A stretch of 64,000 nucleotides of DNA, from the NCBI GenBank assembly GCA_964495885.1, contig CAZBWO010000010.1, forward strand, positions 1 through 64,000, given 5' to 3'. The translations under genes and the position numbers were made by a program. The stretch comes from PALG01 sp964495885 (GTDB lineage: Bacteria > Bacteroidota > Bacteroidia > Flavobacteriales > Flavobacteriaceae). Below are positions 40,564 to 49,279 of the stretch, piece after piece; within the stretch, counting starts at the first letter, position 1; the number at the start of each line of letters is the position of its first letter. Under the pieces are notes generated by a model. It was not told where the DNA came from. It ran no database searches and saw nothing but the letters and a program-made list of their open reading frames with translations.

Positions 40564-42669
40564 TTAAGAAATGTAATTCCAGATGTTTTTAAATTTTACT
40601 AACTCTTGAAAAGCTTTTTTTATAGGGAAATTTTCTGAAGAAGAGAGTGATGGGTCACTTCTTAATATTTGTTGGGCATAACCCCTTGCAATTTTTAGGA
40701 TCGCACTGTCTTTGATGATGTCAGCTATCTGAAGATTCAACACCCCGCTTTGCTGGGTACCCATTAAATCCCCGGGACCGCGTAGTTTTAAGTCAACTTC
40801 GCTAATTTCAAATCCGTCATTTGTGCGTACCATGGTTTCTAAACGAGTACGTGCCTCCGAAGAAAGCTTATGACTGGTCATAAGAATGCAATAGCTTTGT
40901 TCTGCTCCACGGCCAACACGTCCACGTAGTTGATGTAATTGTGAAAGTCCGAATCGTTCTGCGCTCTCAATGACCATTACAGAGGCATTTGGTACATTAA
41001 CCCCAACTTCTATGACCGTAGTTGCGACCATGATTTGGGTTTCCCCTTTTGCAAACCGTTCCATTTCATAATCTTTATCAGTGGGTTTCATTTTTCCATG
41101 AACAATGGAAACTTGGTATTTAGGCATTGGAAATTCCCGTACAATACTTTCATAACCGTCCATCAAATCTTTGTAATCCAACGCTTCACTTTCCTGAATT
41201 AAAGGGTATACAATATACACCTGTCTTCCCTTGGAAATTTCCTCTTTCAGGAACCGAAAAACCTTTAGTCTGTTGGCATCAAAACGATGTACGGTTTTCA
41301 CCTTTTTTCTACCTGGCGGAAGGGTATCAATAACACTTACATCTAAGTCCCCATAAACACTCATAGCTAAGGTGCGGGGAATAGGGGTGGCAGTCATAAT
41401 TAGGATGTTGGGTGGGCGCTCATTTTTATGCCATAATTTACTGCGTTGTGCCACTCCAAAACGATGTTGTTCATCCACAATGGCAAGTCCTAAATTTTTG
41501 AATTTCACCTTTTCTTCCAATAGGGCATGGGTGCCAATTAGCAACTGAAGGGTGCCATTTTCCAACGATTCATGAATTTTTTTTCTTTCTGAAGCTTTAG
41601 TTGAACCTGTAAGTATTGAAATACTGATATTCAATTTATTACACCACTCTAATAGACCATTATAGTGCTGGACTGACAAAATTTCAGTTGGAGCCATTAA
41701 ACAGGCTTGAAAACCGTTGTCAAGTGCTATGAGCATTGACATGAACGCCACTACGGTCTTACCAGAACCAACGTCCCCCTGCAATAAGCGGTTCATTTGA
41801 GAAGTTTGCCCTAAATCGTGCCTAATTTCCTTTAAGACCCTTTTCTGTGCATCTGTAAGTTGAAAGGGTAAATGCTCTTTGAAAAAATGGTTAAAATAAT
41901 TTCCGACTTCACCAAAAACATAGCCTTTAATTTTGTGTTTGTGGGCTAAATTTTTTCGTAATAATTGGAGTTGAATGAAAAATAATTCCTCAAATTTTAA
42001 TCGGTATTGTGCCCTTGCTAAAAGCTCCTGACTTTTCGGAAAATGAATATTGAAAAGTGCCTCGTTTTTTGGGAGTAATTTTAGTGTCTCCAAAAGGGGT
42101 TTGGAAAGGGTTTCGGAAAAGCGGTTTTTTACCTCCAAAAAAAGATTTTGCATGAGCTTATTGATGACCCTATTGGTGACTCCACTATTGGATAATTTTT
42201 CGGTGGAAGGATAAATGGGTTGCATTGCAGATCGCAAACTTTTTTCGTGTACTTCCAGTAATTCCATTTCGGGGTGCGGAATGGAAAATTGCTGATTGTA
42301 AAAATTTATCTTTCCGAAGATAACATAGGGGACATTCAGTTTTAATTGCTGTTGGATCCATTTTTGCCCCCTAAACCATACCAATTCCAATTGGCCTGTC
42401 TCATCAACAAAAGTAGCAACTAATCTTTTACCTCTTTTTTGGGGAACTGTTTTAATATGAATAATTTTTCCAACAATCTGTACTTCGGCACTAGTAGGCA
42501 ATAATTGGTTAATCTTATAGTATTTCGTACGGTCTAGGTATCTATTGGGGAATAAATGAATCAAATCCTGAAAAGTATGAATGCCCAACTCTTTTTTTAA
42601 AAGATCGGCCCTGTTGGGACCTACACCTTTCAAATATTCAATAGGGGTTTGTAAGGATGGTACATTCAT
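40564..42669 (-). CDS. recG: ATP-dependent DNA helicase RecG
   Basis: A 701-aa branch-migration helicase that remodels stalled forks. The start at 42669 (NVPSLQTPIEYLKGVG) is preferred to the ATG at 42693 as closer to the family. The wedge domain is at about 50-170, then come Walker A GDVGSGKT, DEQHRFG (DEQH box), TATPIPRTLA and QLRGRVGRG (motif VI), and a short C-terminal tail. All helicase motifs are present. It lies upstream of PAP2 on the same strand. Confidence 0.96.
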   Translation of the reverse strand: MNVPSLQTPIEYLKGVGPNRADLLKKELGIHTFQDLIHLFPNRYLDRTKYYKINQLLPTSAEVQIVGKIIHIKTVPQKRGKRLVATFVDETGQLELVWFRGQKWIQQQLKLNVPYVIFGKINFYNQQFSIPHPEMELLEVHEKSLRSAMQPIYPSTEKLSNSGVTNRVINKLMQNLFLEVKNRFSETLSKPLLETLKLLPKNEALFNIHFPKSQELLARAQYRLKFEELFFIQLQLLRKNLAHKHKIKGYVFGEVGNYFNHFFKEHLPFQLTDAQKRVLKEIRHDLGQTSQMNRLLQGDVGSGKTVVAFMSMLIALDNGFQACLMAPTEILSVQHYNGLLEWCNKLNISISILTGSTKASERKKIHESLENGTLQLLIGTHALLEEKVKFKNLGLAIVDEQHRFGVAQRSKLWHKNERPPNILIMTATPIPRTLAMSVYGDLDVSVIDTLPPGRKKVKTVHRFDANRLKVFRFLKEEISKGRQVYIVYPLIQESEALDYKDLMDGYESIVREFPMPKYQVSIVHGKMKPTDKDYEMERFAKGETQIMVATTVIEVGVNVPNASVMVIESAERFGLSQLHQLRGRVGRGAEQSYCILMTSHKLSSEARTRLETMVRTNDGFEISEVDLKLRGPGDLMGTQQSGVLNLQIADIIKDSAILKIARGYAQQILRSDPSLSSSENFPIKKAFQELVKFKNIWNYIS

Positions 42670-42768
42670 AAAAACGAAAATACCAAATTCCATAAAAGAG
42701 AGAATGGCTACAAGGCATTTTCTAATAATTAATCGCTATTTTGGCAGGGGAATTGCTTGTGTTAGCCT

Positions 42769-44823
42769 ATGATTCAAAAGATTTGTTATTTATTACTGTT
42801 GGTTGGTTTTGTTGGGTATTCCCAACAGGAATCTATTGTTGATTTCCTTAAAATTGAAGCTTCCATTACTCCTGACATGTCAAAAAAAATGGTGGAAGGA
42901 ACAGTGAAGGTAAATTTTAAAATACTACAGGCCACAGATTCCATCTATTTAGATGCTATTAAAATGCAGGTCACCAATCAAGCAATGGAGGGTACGTCTG
43001 CAGCTGCTTCCGAAGACAAGATATGGTTTGTAGATTCATTTCAACCCAATAGAATTTATACTGCTTTTTTTAGCTATGTAGCCATTCCAAAACAAGCATT
43101 GTATTTTACTCAAGACCAAGTTTGGACCCAAGGCCAGGGAAAGTATACTTCCCATTGGCTTCCTAGCCTGGATGCCATGACTGATAAAATAGAATTCGAT
43201 CTCTCCATCACTGCTCCGGCTTCCATGAAGGTGGTTGCAAATGGATCTTTGGAAAAATTCAGTATTTATGATGACCAGATTACATGGCACTTCAATATGG
43301 AACAGCCCATGTCTAGTTATTTAGCTGCTTTTGCCATGGGGGATTTCAGTATGAAGAAAATCGTTTCCAAAAGTGACATACCAATTGAACTCTATTTTCG
43401 GCGAGCAGATTCCTTGAAATTTGAGCCTACCTACCGATATACCCAGCCTATTTTCGATTTTCTGGAAACCGAAATAGGGGTTCCTTATCCATGGCAGAAT
43501 TATAAGCAAGTACCCGTTCGGGATTTTTTATATGCCGGAATGGAAAACACTACCTGTACGATTTTTTCGGAAGCTTTTACGGTAGATTCCATAGGATTTG
43601 TAGATCGAAATTATGTGAATGTCAATGCCCATGAGTTGGCCCATCAATGGTTTGGTGATTTGGTCACTGAAACCGAAGGAACCCACCATTGGCTGCATGA
43701 GGGCTTCGCAACGTATTATGCATTATTGGCTGAAAAAGAAATATTTGGGGAAGACTATTTTTATTGGAAGCTCTACAACAGTGCCGAACAACTGAAGGCC
43801 TTGAGCGATGAAGGTAAGGGCCAAAAACTGGTAGATCCTAACGCTTCTTCCCTTACTTTTTATGAAAAAGGAGCTTGGGCATTGCATCGATTGCGTGAAA
43901 TTATGGGTGATGCTGACTTTCAGACAGGAATTAAAAATTATTTGAAAGTGAATGCCTTTAAGAATGTGACTACTGAAAACTTTTTGACGGAAATGAGGAA
44001 AGCAACTTCCAAGGATCTTTCCCAATGGGAGGCGAATTGGCTGTATCAATCTGCCTTTAAAGCGGAAGAAACTTACCAATCTTTAATGAAGTCTGATTTC
44101 ATGAAGGAATTCTTTGAGGTTTCCGCTTTGCGTGCAACCCCGTACCCAGCAAAAAGGGAATTACTTAAAAGCAAACTGCTTGATGGAAATGAATATATTG
44201 GGCAAGAGGTGGTCTTTCAGTTATCACAGGAGCCTTTATACAGTGTGAGGGATTTATACGGTCTTGCGCTTCAAAGCCCTCATCTACTGGTTCGCCAGTC
44301 GGCAGCAATTTCGCTGGAAACCATTCCAAAAGAACTTCAGGCTTCCTTCGAAAGCCTTTTGGACGATGATTCTTATCTCACACAGGAAGTAGCGTTGTAT
44401 CATCTGTGGGTTAATTTTTCAGGAAATCGAACTGTTTATTTGGAAAAGATGGATGGTGTGTATGGTTTTCAGGATAAAAATGTTCGACAGCTTTGGTTAG
44501 CGCTCGCCTTAAACACATCCGGTTTTCGTGAAGATCGGAAAGAGGAATATTTGCAAGAGTTATTGGAATATTCCGGTAAGGCATATTCGTTTGAAGTTCG
44601 GCAAAAAGCTTTGGAATATTTATTTTCCATGGGAGTTTCCAATACCTCTTTTGTGCAACATTTAGTCAACGCATGTACCCATCATTATTGGCGGTTTCGG
44701 GATATGGCTAGGGCTATGTTGGATGAGTTTGTGAAAAACGAAGAGAATTTAGAACGGGTTTTGTCGCAATTTTCCAACTATTCGGAAAAGGAAAAAGCGT
44801 ATATTCAGCGTAAATTTCAATAA
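42769..44823 (+). CDS. M1 family aminopeptidase, exported
   Basis: A 684-aa zinc aminopeptidase. Signal peptide IQKICYLLLLVGFVGYSQ. The active site shows GMENTTCTIF (GxMEN variant), HELAHQWFGDLV (HExxH) and the third ligand in WLHEGFATYYA, all correctly spaced. C-terminal residues about 430-680 form a helical HEAT-like domain. It cleaves N-terminal residues from peptides in the periplasm. The patatin gene starts 2 nt after its stop, so they form an operon. Confidence 0.93.
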   Translation: MIQKICYLLLLVGFVGYSQQESIVDFLKIEASITPDMSKKMVEGTVKVNFKILQATDSIYLDAIKMQVTNQAMEGTSAAASEDKIWFVDSFQPNRIYTAFFSYVAIPKQALYFTQDQVWTQGQGKYTSHWLPSLDAMTDKIEFDLSITAPASMKVVANGSLEKFSIYDDQITWHFNMEQPMSSYLAAFAMGDFSMKKIVSKSDIPIELYFRRADSLKFEPTYRYTQPIFDFLETEIGVPYPWQNYKQVPVRDFLYAGMENTTCTIFSEAFTVDSIGFVDRNYVNVNAHELAHQWFGDLVTETEGTHHWLHEGFATYYALLAEKEIFGEDYFYWKLYNSAEQLKALSDEGKGQKLVDPNASSLTFYEKGAWALHRLREIMGDADFQTGIKNYLKVNAFKNVTTENFLTEMRKATSKDLSQWEANWLYQSAFKAEETYQSLMKSDFMKEFFEVSALRATPYPAKRELLKSKLLDGNEYIGQEVVFQLSQEPLYSVRDLYGLALQSPHLLVRQSAAISLETIPKELQASFESLLDDDSYLTQEVALYHLWVNFSGNRTVYLEKMDGVYGFQDKNVRQLWLALALNTSGFREDRKEEYLQELLEYSGKAYSFEVRQKALEYLFSMGVSNTSFVQHLVNACTHHYWRFRDMARAMLDEFVKNEENLERVLSQFSNYSEKEKAYIQRKFQ

Positions 44824-44825
44824 TC

Positions 44826-45740
44826 ATGAGAGGGTTGGTGATATCTGGCGGCGGAAGCAAAGGAGCCTTTGGTGGAGGGGTGGCACAGTATCTTATTGAA
44901 GAATTGGGCCATGAGTACGATTTGTTTGTTGGAACTTCCACGGGCAGCTTACTTATTCCACACTTGGCTTTGAATCATATTGAAAAAATAAAAAATGTCT
45001 ACACCTCGGTAGATCAGAATTCCATTTTCAGCCATAGACCGTTTACCATCAAAAAGGATAAATGGGGCGGAAAGGAAATTGGGATCAATCACTGGAATGT
45101 ACTTCGTAATTTTCTTCGGAAAAGTAAAACCTTTGGTGAAAGCCATAACCTTCGGAAACTCATAAAAAATTCATTTACTGAAGCCAATTTTAATGAATTA
45201 AAGCAAAGCCCGAAGGAGGTAGTGGTTACGGTTTCTAACCTATCCCTGAATCAAGTGGAGTACAAATCCGTGAATGATTTTGAATACGAGGACTTCTGTG
45301 ATTGGATTTGGATTTCCTGTAATTACACGCCATTTATGAGCTTGGTACGGAAGGAGGGCTGTGAATATGCCGACGGTGGTTTTGGAAGTATCGTGCCAAT
45401 TGAAGAGGCCATTAATCGCGGCGCAACCGTTGTGGATGTTATCATTCTTGAAACCGAAGTAGCCTATTACAACAGACTACCTTCCAAAAATGTGTTTTCA
45501 CTTATTACAAACCTTTATGCTTACATGGCCGATAGGATTGAAAAGCAAAACATTAGAATTGGAAAATTTGTTGCAGGTAATAATGATGCCATCCTAAATT
45601 TCTATTACACGCCCACTGTGCTTACTACCAACTCATTGGTATTTGATAAGGAAGAAATGGAACAATGGTGGGAAAGTGGCTTCCGCTATGCCCAAAAGAA
45701 AAATATTGAATTAAACGAAATCAAGGGGCCAGATGCTTAA
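44826..45740 (+). CDS. Patatin-like phospholipase
   Basis: A 304-aa cytoplasmic lipid hydrolase. It shows the oxyanion loop ISGGGSKGAFGGG, the nucleophile Ser in GTSTGS (GxSxG) and the Asp in ADGGFG (DGG), the Ser-Asp dyad of patatins. It has no signal peptide. It follows the M1 aminopeptidase by 2 nt, and its stop codon overlaps the stop of the convergent gene at 45737. Confidence 0.92.
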   Translation: MRGLVISGGGSKGAFGGGVAQYLIEELGHEYDLFVGTSTGSLLIPHLALNHIEKIKNVYTSVDQNSIFSHRPFTIKKDKWGGKEIGINHWNVLRNFLRKSKTFGESHNLRKLIKNSFTEANFNELKQSPKEVVVTVSNLSLNQVEYKSVNDFEYEDFCDWIWISCNYTPFMSLVRKEGCEYADGGFGSIVPIEEAINRGATVVDVIILETEVAYYNRLPSKNVFSLITNLYAYMADRIEKQNIRIGKFVAGNNDAILNFYYTPTVLTTNSLVFDKEEMEQWWESGFRYAQKKNIELNEIKGPDA

Positions 45741-46261
45741 AAAAGCTCTCCAACTTCTGTCTTGATGTAGGCCAACGCTTTCTGGGAAGGGGTCACTTCA
45801 TCCATAAAATTACGCAGTAAATACTCCCGAAGACCATCTGCATCATTTCCTTTTTCATGCATCGCAGCTTGCCGTATCACATGAATAGTTGCATTCTTAG
45901 CTGCATTAATGATATTCCAGCATTCCTGAGAAACATAAATTTGTTGTGTGACATTATGCTCAAATTCCTGCTCAATGTTTTTAATGAGGAGCATTTCGTA
46001 TTTGTCAATTTCCTCAGAAATAGGCTTTATACGCACCAATAATTTATTGGGATCTATTCGCTCCATAAGAAGCGTAAGCCGTTCATAAGCTTGAAGTCTT
46101 GTAGGGATCATTTTATTTTGCGCTTCTTTCTGCACCAAATAACGTCTTCTCCCTTCTTCGTTGGCCGTATGGCCTTTAAAAAAATAATAGGCAACTACAC
46201 CTACAACAATAGCAGGTAGGAGGTAAGCAACATAACTTAATATTTGGGATATTTCTTCCAT
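45737..46261 (-). CDS. Single-span membrane protein of unknown function
   Basis: A 174-aa protein with an N-terminal membrane span (YVAYLLPAIVVGVVAYYFF) and a cytoplasmic helical domain (TRLQAYERLTLLMERIDPNKLL). Similar proteins, annotated as a DUF7935-type family, occur across Flavobacteriaceae; I am not certain of that label. Its stop overlaps the patatin stop by four bases (TTAA shared). It lies 34 nt after the gltS-like gene and could belong to that operon. Confidence 0.75.
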   Translation of the reverse strand: MEEISQILSYVAYLLPAIVVGVVAYYFFKGHTANEEGRRRYLVQKEAQNKMIPTRLQAYERLTLLMERIDPNKLLVRIKPISEEIDKYEMLLIKNIEQEFEHNVTQQIYVSQECWNIINAAKNATIHVIRQAAMHEKGNDADGLREYLLRNFMDEVTPSQKALAYIKTEVGELF

Positions 46262-46295
46262 AGTGGTATAGTTTCAAGCTGTATTGATAACGAAA

Positions 46296-47855
46296 TTAAT
46301 GCGAATTATTATAATTTCCTCCTAAAAATGGGCAATTCACGAGGGACTGCATTCCATCAAACGGGACGGGGTCTTTTTCATATAGATAGGTTCTGTCCAG
46401 TTCTTTTGAAAGGTTGTGGTCATCTACGTTTATGTCTATGTCGCGCATTTGAATTTGACACGGATGTTCATAACCGCAGGCATGGGTTATTTCCAGAAAT
46501 TCCTTTCGGAAGGTTTTAAAGTATTGGGCTAGGCGTTCACTCTTCAACGGAATATTAATACCATTTTGAAGCCATTTCTTCTGTGTAGCTACCCCACTTG
46601 GACATCTATTGGTATGGCAAATCTGTGCTTGAATGCAACCAATACTCATCATGGCTTCGCGAGCAACATTGATGCAATCTGCCCCCATGGCAAATGCCAT
46701 AGCCGCTTTAGCGGGAAAACCAAGTTTTCCACTCCCAATAAAAACAATTCGCTTGGTAAGCCCCCTTTTTTTGAACACCTTGTAAAGGTCGCTAAAACCA
46801 TAGACCCAAGGCAATGAAACATGATCTGCAAAACTTGGTGGTGCCGCACCAGTCCCTCCTTCACCACCATCAACCGTAATAAAATCCGGTCCCTTGTTGG
46901 TTTGTAACATATAATCTGCCAATTGTTCCCACTGATCCAGTTTTCCTATTGCAGCTTTAATACCTACTGGGAGTCCTGTAGCTTCGGCAATTGCTTCAAT
47001 GAATTCAACCATTTCTTCTACTGTGGAAAATGCCGAATGATTAGGTGGGGAAAGCACATCTTTTCCCATAGGGACGTGGCGTATTTCTGAAATTTCCTTG
47101 GTGATTTTAGCACCCGGTAATACTCCACCTTTGCCAGGTTTTGCCCCTTGCGAAAGTTTCACTTCAATGGCTCGGATAAAAGGGTTTTCTTCGACAAGGT
47201 TCACAAGCTTTTCCATAGAGAAATTTCCAACATCATCCCGAACTCCAAAATAACCCGTTCCGAAGTGAAAAATGACATCCCCTCCAAAACTATGATAAGG
47301 TGAAAGTCCGCCTTCCCCTGTATTGTGATAGGCATGAGCAATTTTCACCCCTTTGTTGAGCGATTCTATGGCTTTAGCGGAAAGCGACCCAAAACTCATT
47401 GCAGAAACATTAATCACCGATGCTGGCCTGTAAGGTTTTCTACGTTTGTGAAAGCTTCCCATGACTTTGGCGCAAGGCACAAAGTGTTTGTCTTTTTTGT
47501 TGGGATGGTCGTCCCCAATTTGATAGGGAATCATGGCATTATTCACAAAAATATGCTGATGGGCATATATATCACGATCTGTTCCGAAGCCTTCATAATT
47601 ATTTTCATTTTTGGCCGAAGCATAAATCCACCCTCTCTCAATTCGGTTGAAGGGCAATTCTTCCCTGTTATTTGCAACGAGGTACTGTCGCAACTCTGGG
47701 CCAATGGTCTCTAACATATATCGAAGGTGGCCCACAATGGGAAAGTTGTGGCTTATGGTATGCTTTTTATTGAAGAAAATATCCCGAATGGCTACCAATG
47801 CCAAAACAATTAGGATCCAAGCCCACCAAGGGATGTTTGAAATGAATTCCCACAT
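46296..47855 (-). CDS. FMN-binding glutamate synthase family protein
   Basis: A 519-aa protein with one N-terminal membrane span (WAWILIVLALVAIRDIFF) and the central/FMN domain of glutamate synthase (PF01645). VIFHFGTGYFGVRDDVGNFS, GEGGTGAAPPSFADH and FIGSGKLGFPAKAA are visible, and a Cys cluster, CIQAQICHTNRCPSG, could hold a 3Fe-4S centre. It lacks the amidotransferase and NAD(P)H parts of full glutamate synthase. It starts 2 nt after the amidohydrolase stop, so its partner may be that enzyme. Its true reaction is unknown. Confidence 0.9.
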   Translation of the reverse strand: MWEFISNIPWWAWILIVLALVAIRDIFFNKKHTISHNFPIVGHLRYMLETIGPELRQYLVANNREELPFNRIERGWIYASAKNENNYEGFGTDRDIYAHQHIFVNNAMIPYQIGDDHPNKKDKHFVPCAKVMGSFHKRRKPYRPASVINVSAMSFGSLSAKAIESLNKGVKIAHAYHNTGEGGLSPYHSFGGDVIFHFGTGYFGVRDDVGNFSMEKLVNLVEENPFIRAIEVKLSQGAKPGKGGVLPGAKITKEISEIRHVPMGKDVLSPPNHSAFSTVEEMVEFIEAIAEATGLPVGIKAAIGKLDQWEQLADYMLQTNKGPDFITVDGGEGGTGAAPPSFADHVSLPWVYGFSDLYKVFKKRGLTKRIVFIGSGKLGFPAKAAMAFAMGADCINVAREAMMSIGCIQAQICHTNRCPSGVATQKKWLQNGINIPLKSERLAQYFKTFRKEFLEITHACGYEHPCQIQMRDIDINVDDHNLSKELDRTYLYEKDPVPFDGMQSLVNCPFLGGNYNNSH

Positions 47856-47857
47856 GT

Positions 47858-49138
47858 TTACTGACTATTTAAAAAATCCAATGCTAATTGACTCATGGCT
47901 TTTACTCCTAACAACATCCCAGCATCATCAATTTGAAAATCTGGGGTGTGGTGTGGATAGGGAGTAGAATTACCTGGGGTCATTCCTCCTAGAAAAAAAT
48001 AAAACCCAGGCACTACCTCTTGGAAATAGGAAAAATCCTCTCCACCTGTAGTGGCCTTCATTAAATTCACATTTTCTTCTCCAGCTACTTTTTGAAGTGT
48101 AGGTAGCATTTGAGCTGTTAAGTCTGGATCGTTATAAGTGACAACAGTGTTGTTTTGCCATTCTACTTCAGCGCTACCTCCATATGCTTTAGCAATATCG
48201 CTGGCCATTTGGGTCATTCTATTAATAATCAACTCACGCATATCTGGATCTAACGTTCGTACGGTTCCAATCATTTCTGCAGACTCTGGAATGATATTAA
48301 AACGTACCCCAGCCGTGATTTTACCAACAGTAATTACCGCAGCCTCTTGTACAAGTGGTGCTTCCCTGCTAATAATTGTCTGGAATCCGTCAATAATTTT
48401 TGCAGAGATCAAAATAGGATCTACTCCTGCCCAAGGTGCAGAGCCATGCGTTTGCTTTCCTTTTACCTTCACGACAAATCGTTCTACGGCTGCCATGGTT
48501 CCACCACTTTTATATCGAATGGTTCCAACTGGCGTTCCAGAATTGATATGCAGCCCAAAAATGGCATCCACATCAGGGTTTTTCAACACCCCTTCCTTGA
48601 TCATTAGTTTGGCCCCGCCTTCTTCTCCTGGAGGCGGCCCTTCTTCAGCAGGCTGAAAAATAAATTTGATGGTTCCTTTTATTTTGTCTTTATGTTTCGA
48701 AAGTACTTCGGCAACACCCATTAGAATTGCAATATGGGTGTCATGGCCGCAGGCATGCATCACTCCAGTTTGGGTTCCCAGAAAATTATCGGTCACTTCA
48801 CTTTTAAACGGTAAATCGTTTCTTTCGGTTACGGGAAGTCCGTCAATATCTGCCCTTAGGGCAACTACCTTTCCGGGTAGCTCACCTTTTAAAATCCCTA
48901 CCACACCCGTTTTGGCAATTTCGGTTTGTACTTCCATTCCCAAGGATCGAAGATGTTCGGCAATCTTTTTGGCGGTATTGAACTCTCGGTTGGAAAGCTC
49001 TGGGTTTTGATGGAAATAGTGACGCCAGTCAATCACTTTTCCCTCTACGGAATTAATATCATCTAAAAGGTCTTTGGGCATTTGGGCGAATACTGCTGAA
49101 GTGAAAAGCAAGAAAAGCCCCATGGATAGGTATCTCAT
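47858..49138 (-). CDS. M20 family amidohydrolase, exported
   Basis: A 426-aa amidohydrolase of the IAA-amino-acid/hippurate hydrolase group (M20D). Signal peptide LSMGLFLLFTSAVFAQ. Metal ligands show in GVMHACGHDTHIAIL and QPAEEGPP, with GKQTHGSAPWAGVD as the bridging histidine and TTGGEDFSYF near the end. It hydrolyses N-acyl amino acids. It is the first gene of a probable operon with the gltS-like protein, which could use the released amino group; that link is inference. Confidence 0.92.
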   Translation of the reverse strand: MRYLSMGLFLLFTSAVFAQMPKDLLDDINSVEGKVIDWRHYFHQNPELSNREFNTAKKIAEHLRSLGMEVQTEIAKTGVVGILKGELPGKVVALRADIDGLPVTERNDLPFKSEVTDNFLGTQTGVMHACGHDTHIAILMGVAEVLSKHKDKIKGTIKFIFQPAEEGPPPGEEGGAKLMIKEGVLKNPDVDAIFGLHINSGTPVGTIRYKSGGTMAAVERFVVKVKGKQTHGSAPWAGVDPILISAKIIDGFQTIISREAPLVQEAAVITVGKITAGVRFNIIPESAEMIGTVRTLDPDMRELIINRMTQMASDIAKAYGGSAEVEWQNNTVVTYNDPDLTAQMLPTLQKVAGEENVNLMKATTGGEDFSYFQEVVPGFYFFLGGMTPGNSTPYPHHTPDFQIDDAGMLLGVKAMSQLALDFLNSQ

Positions 49139-49279
49139 ACAACTGAAAATTTAGTTAAAGATACTTCATTTTCAGAAACCCCAAAATTTGAAAAAACTGT
49201 TTATAAAAAATACTGGATGGAAGAATGATTTCCTTTGAATTTCCCTATTTTTCGCCTTCCGTTTAACTTCAGAAAAGTT

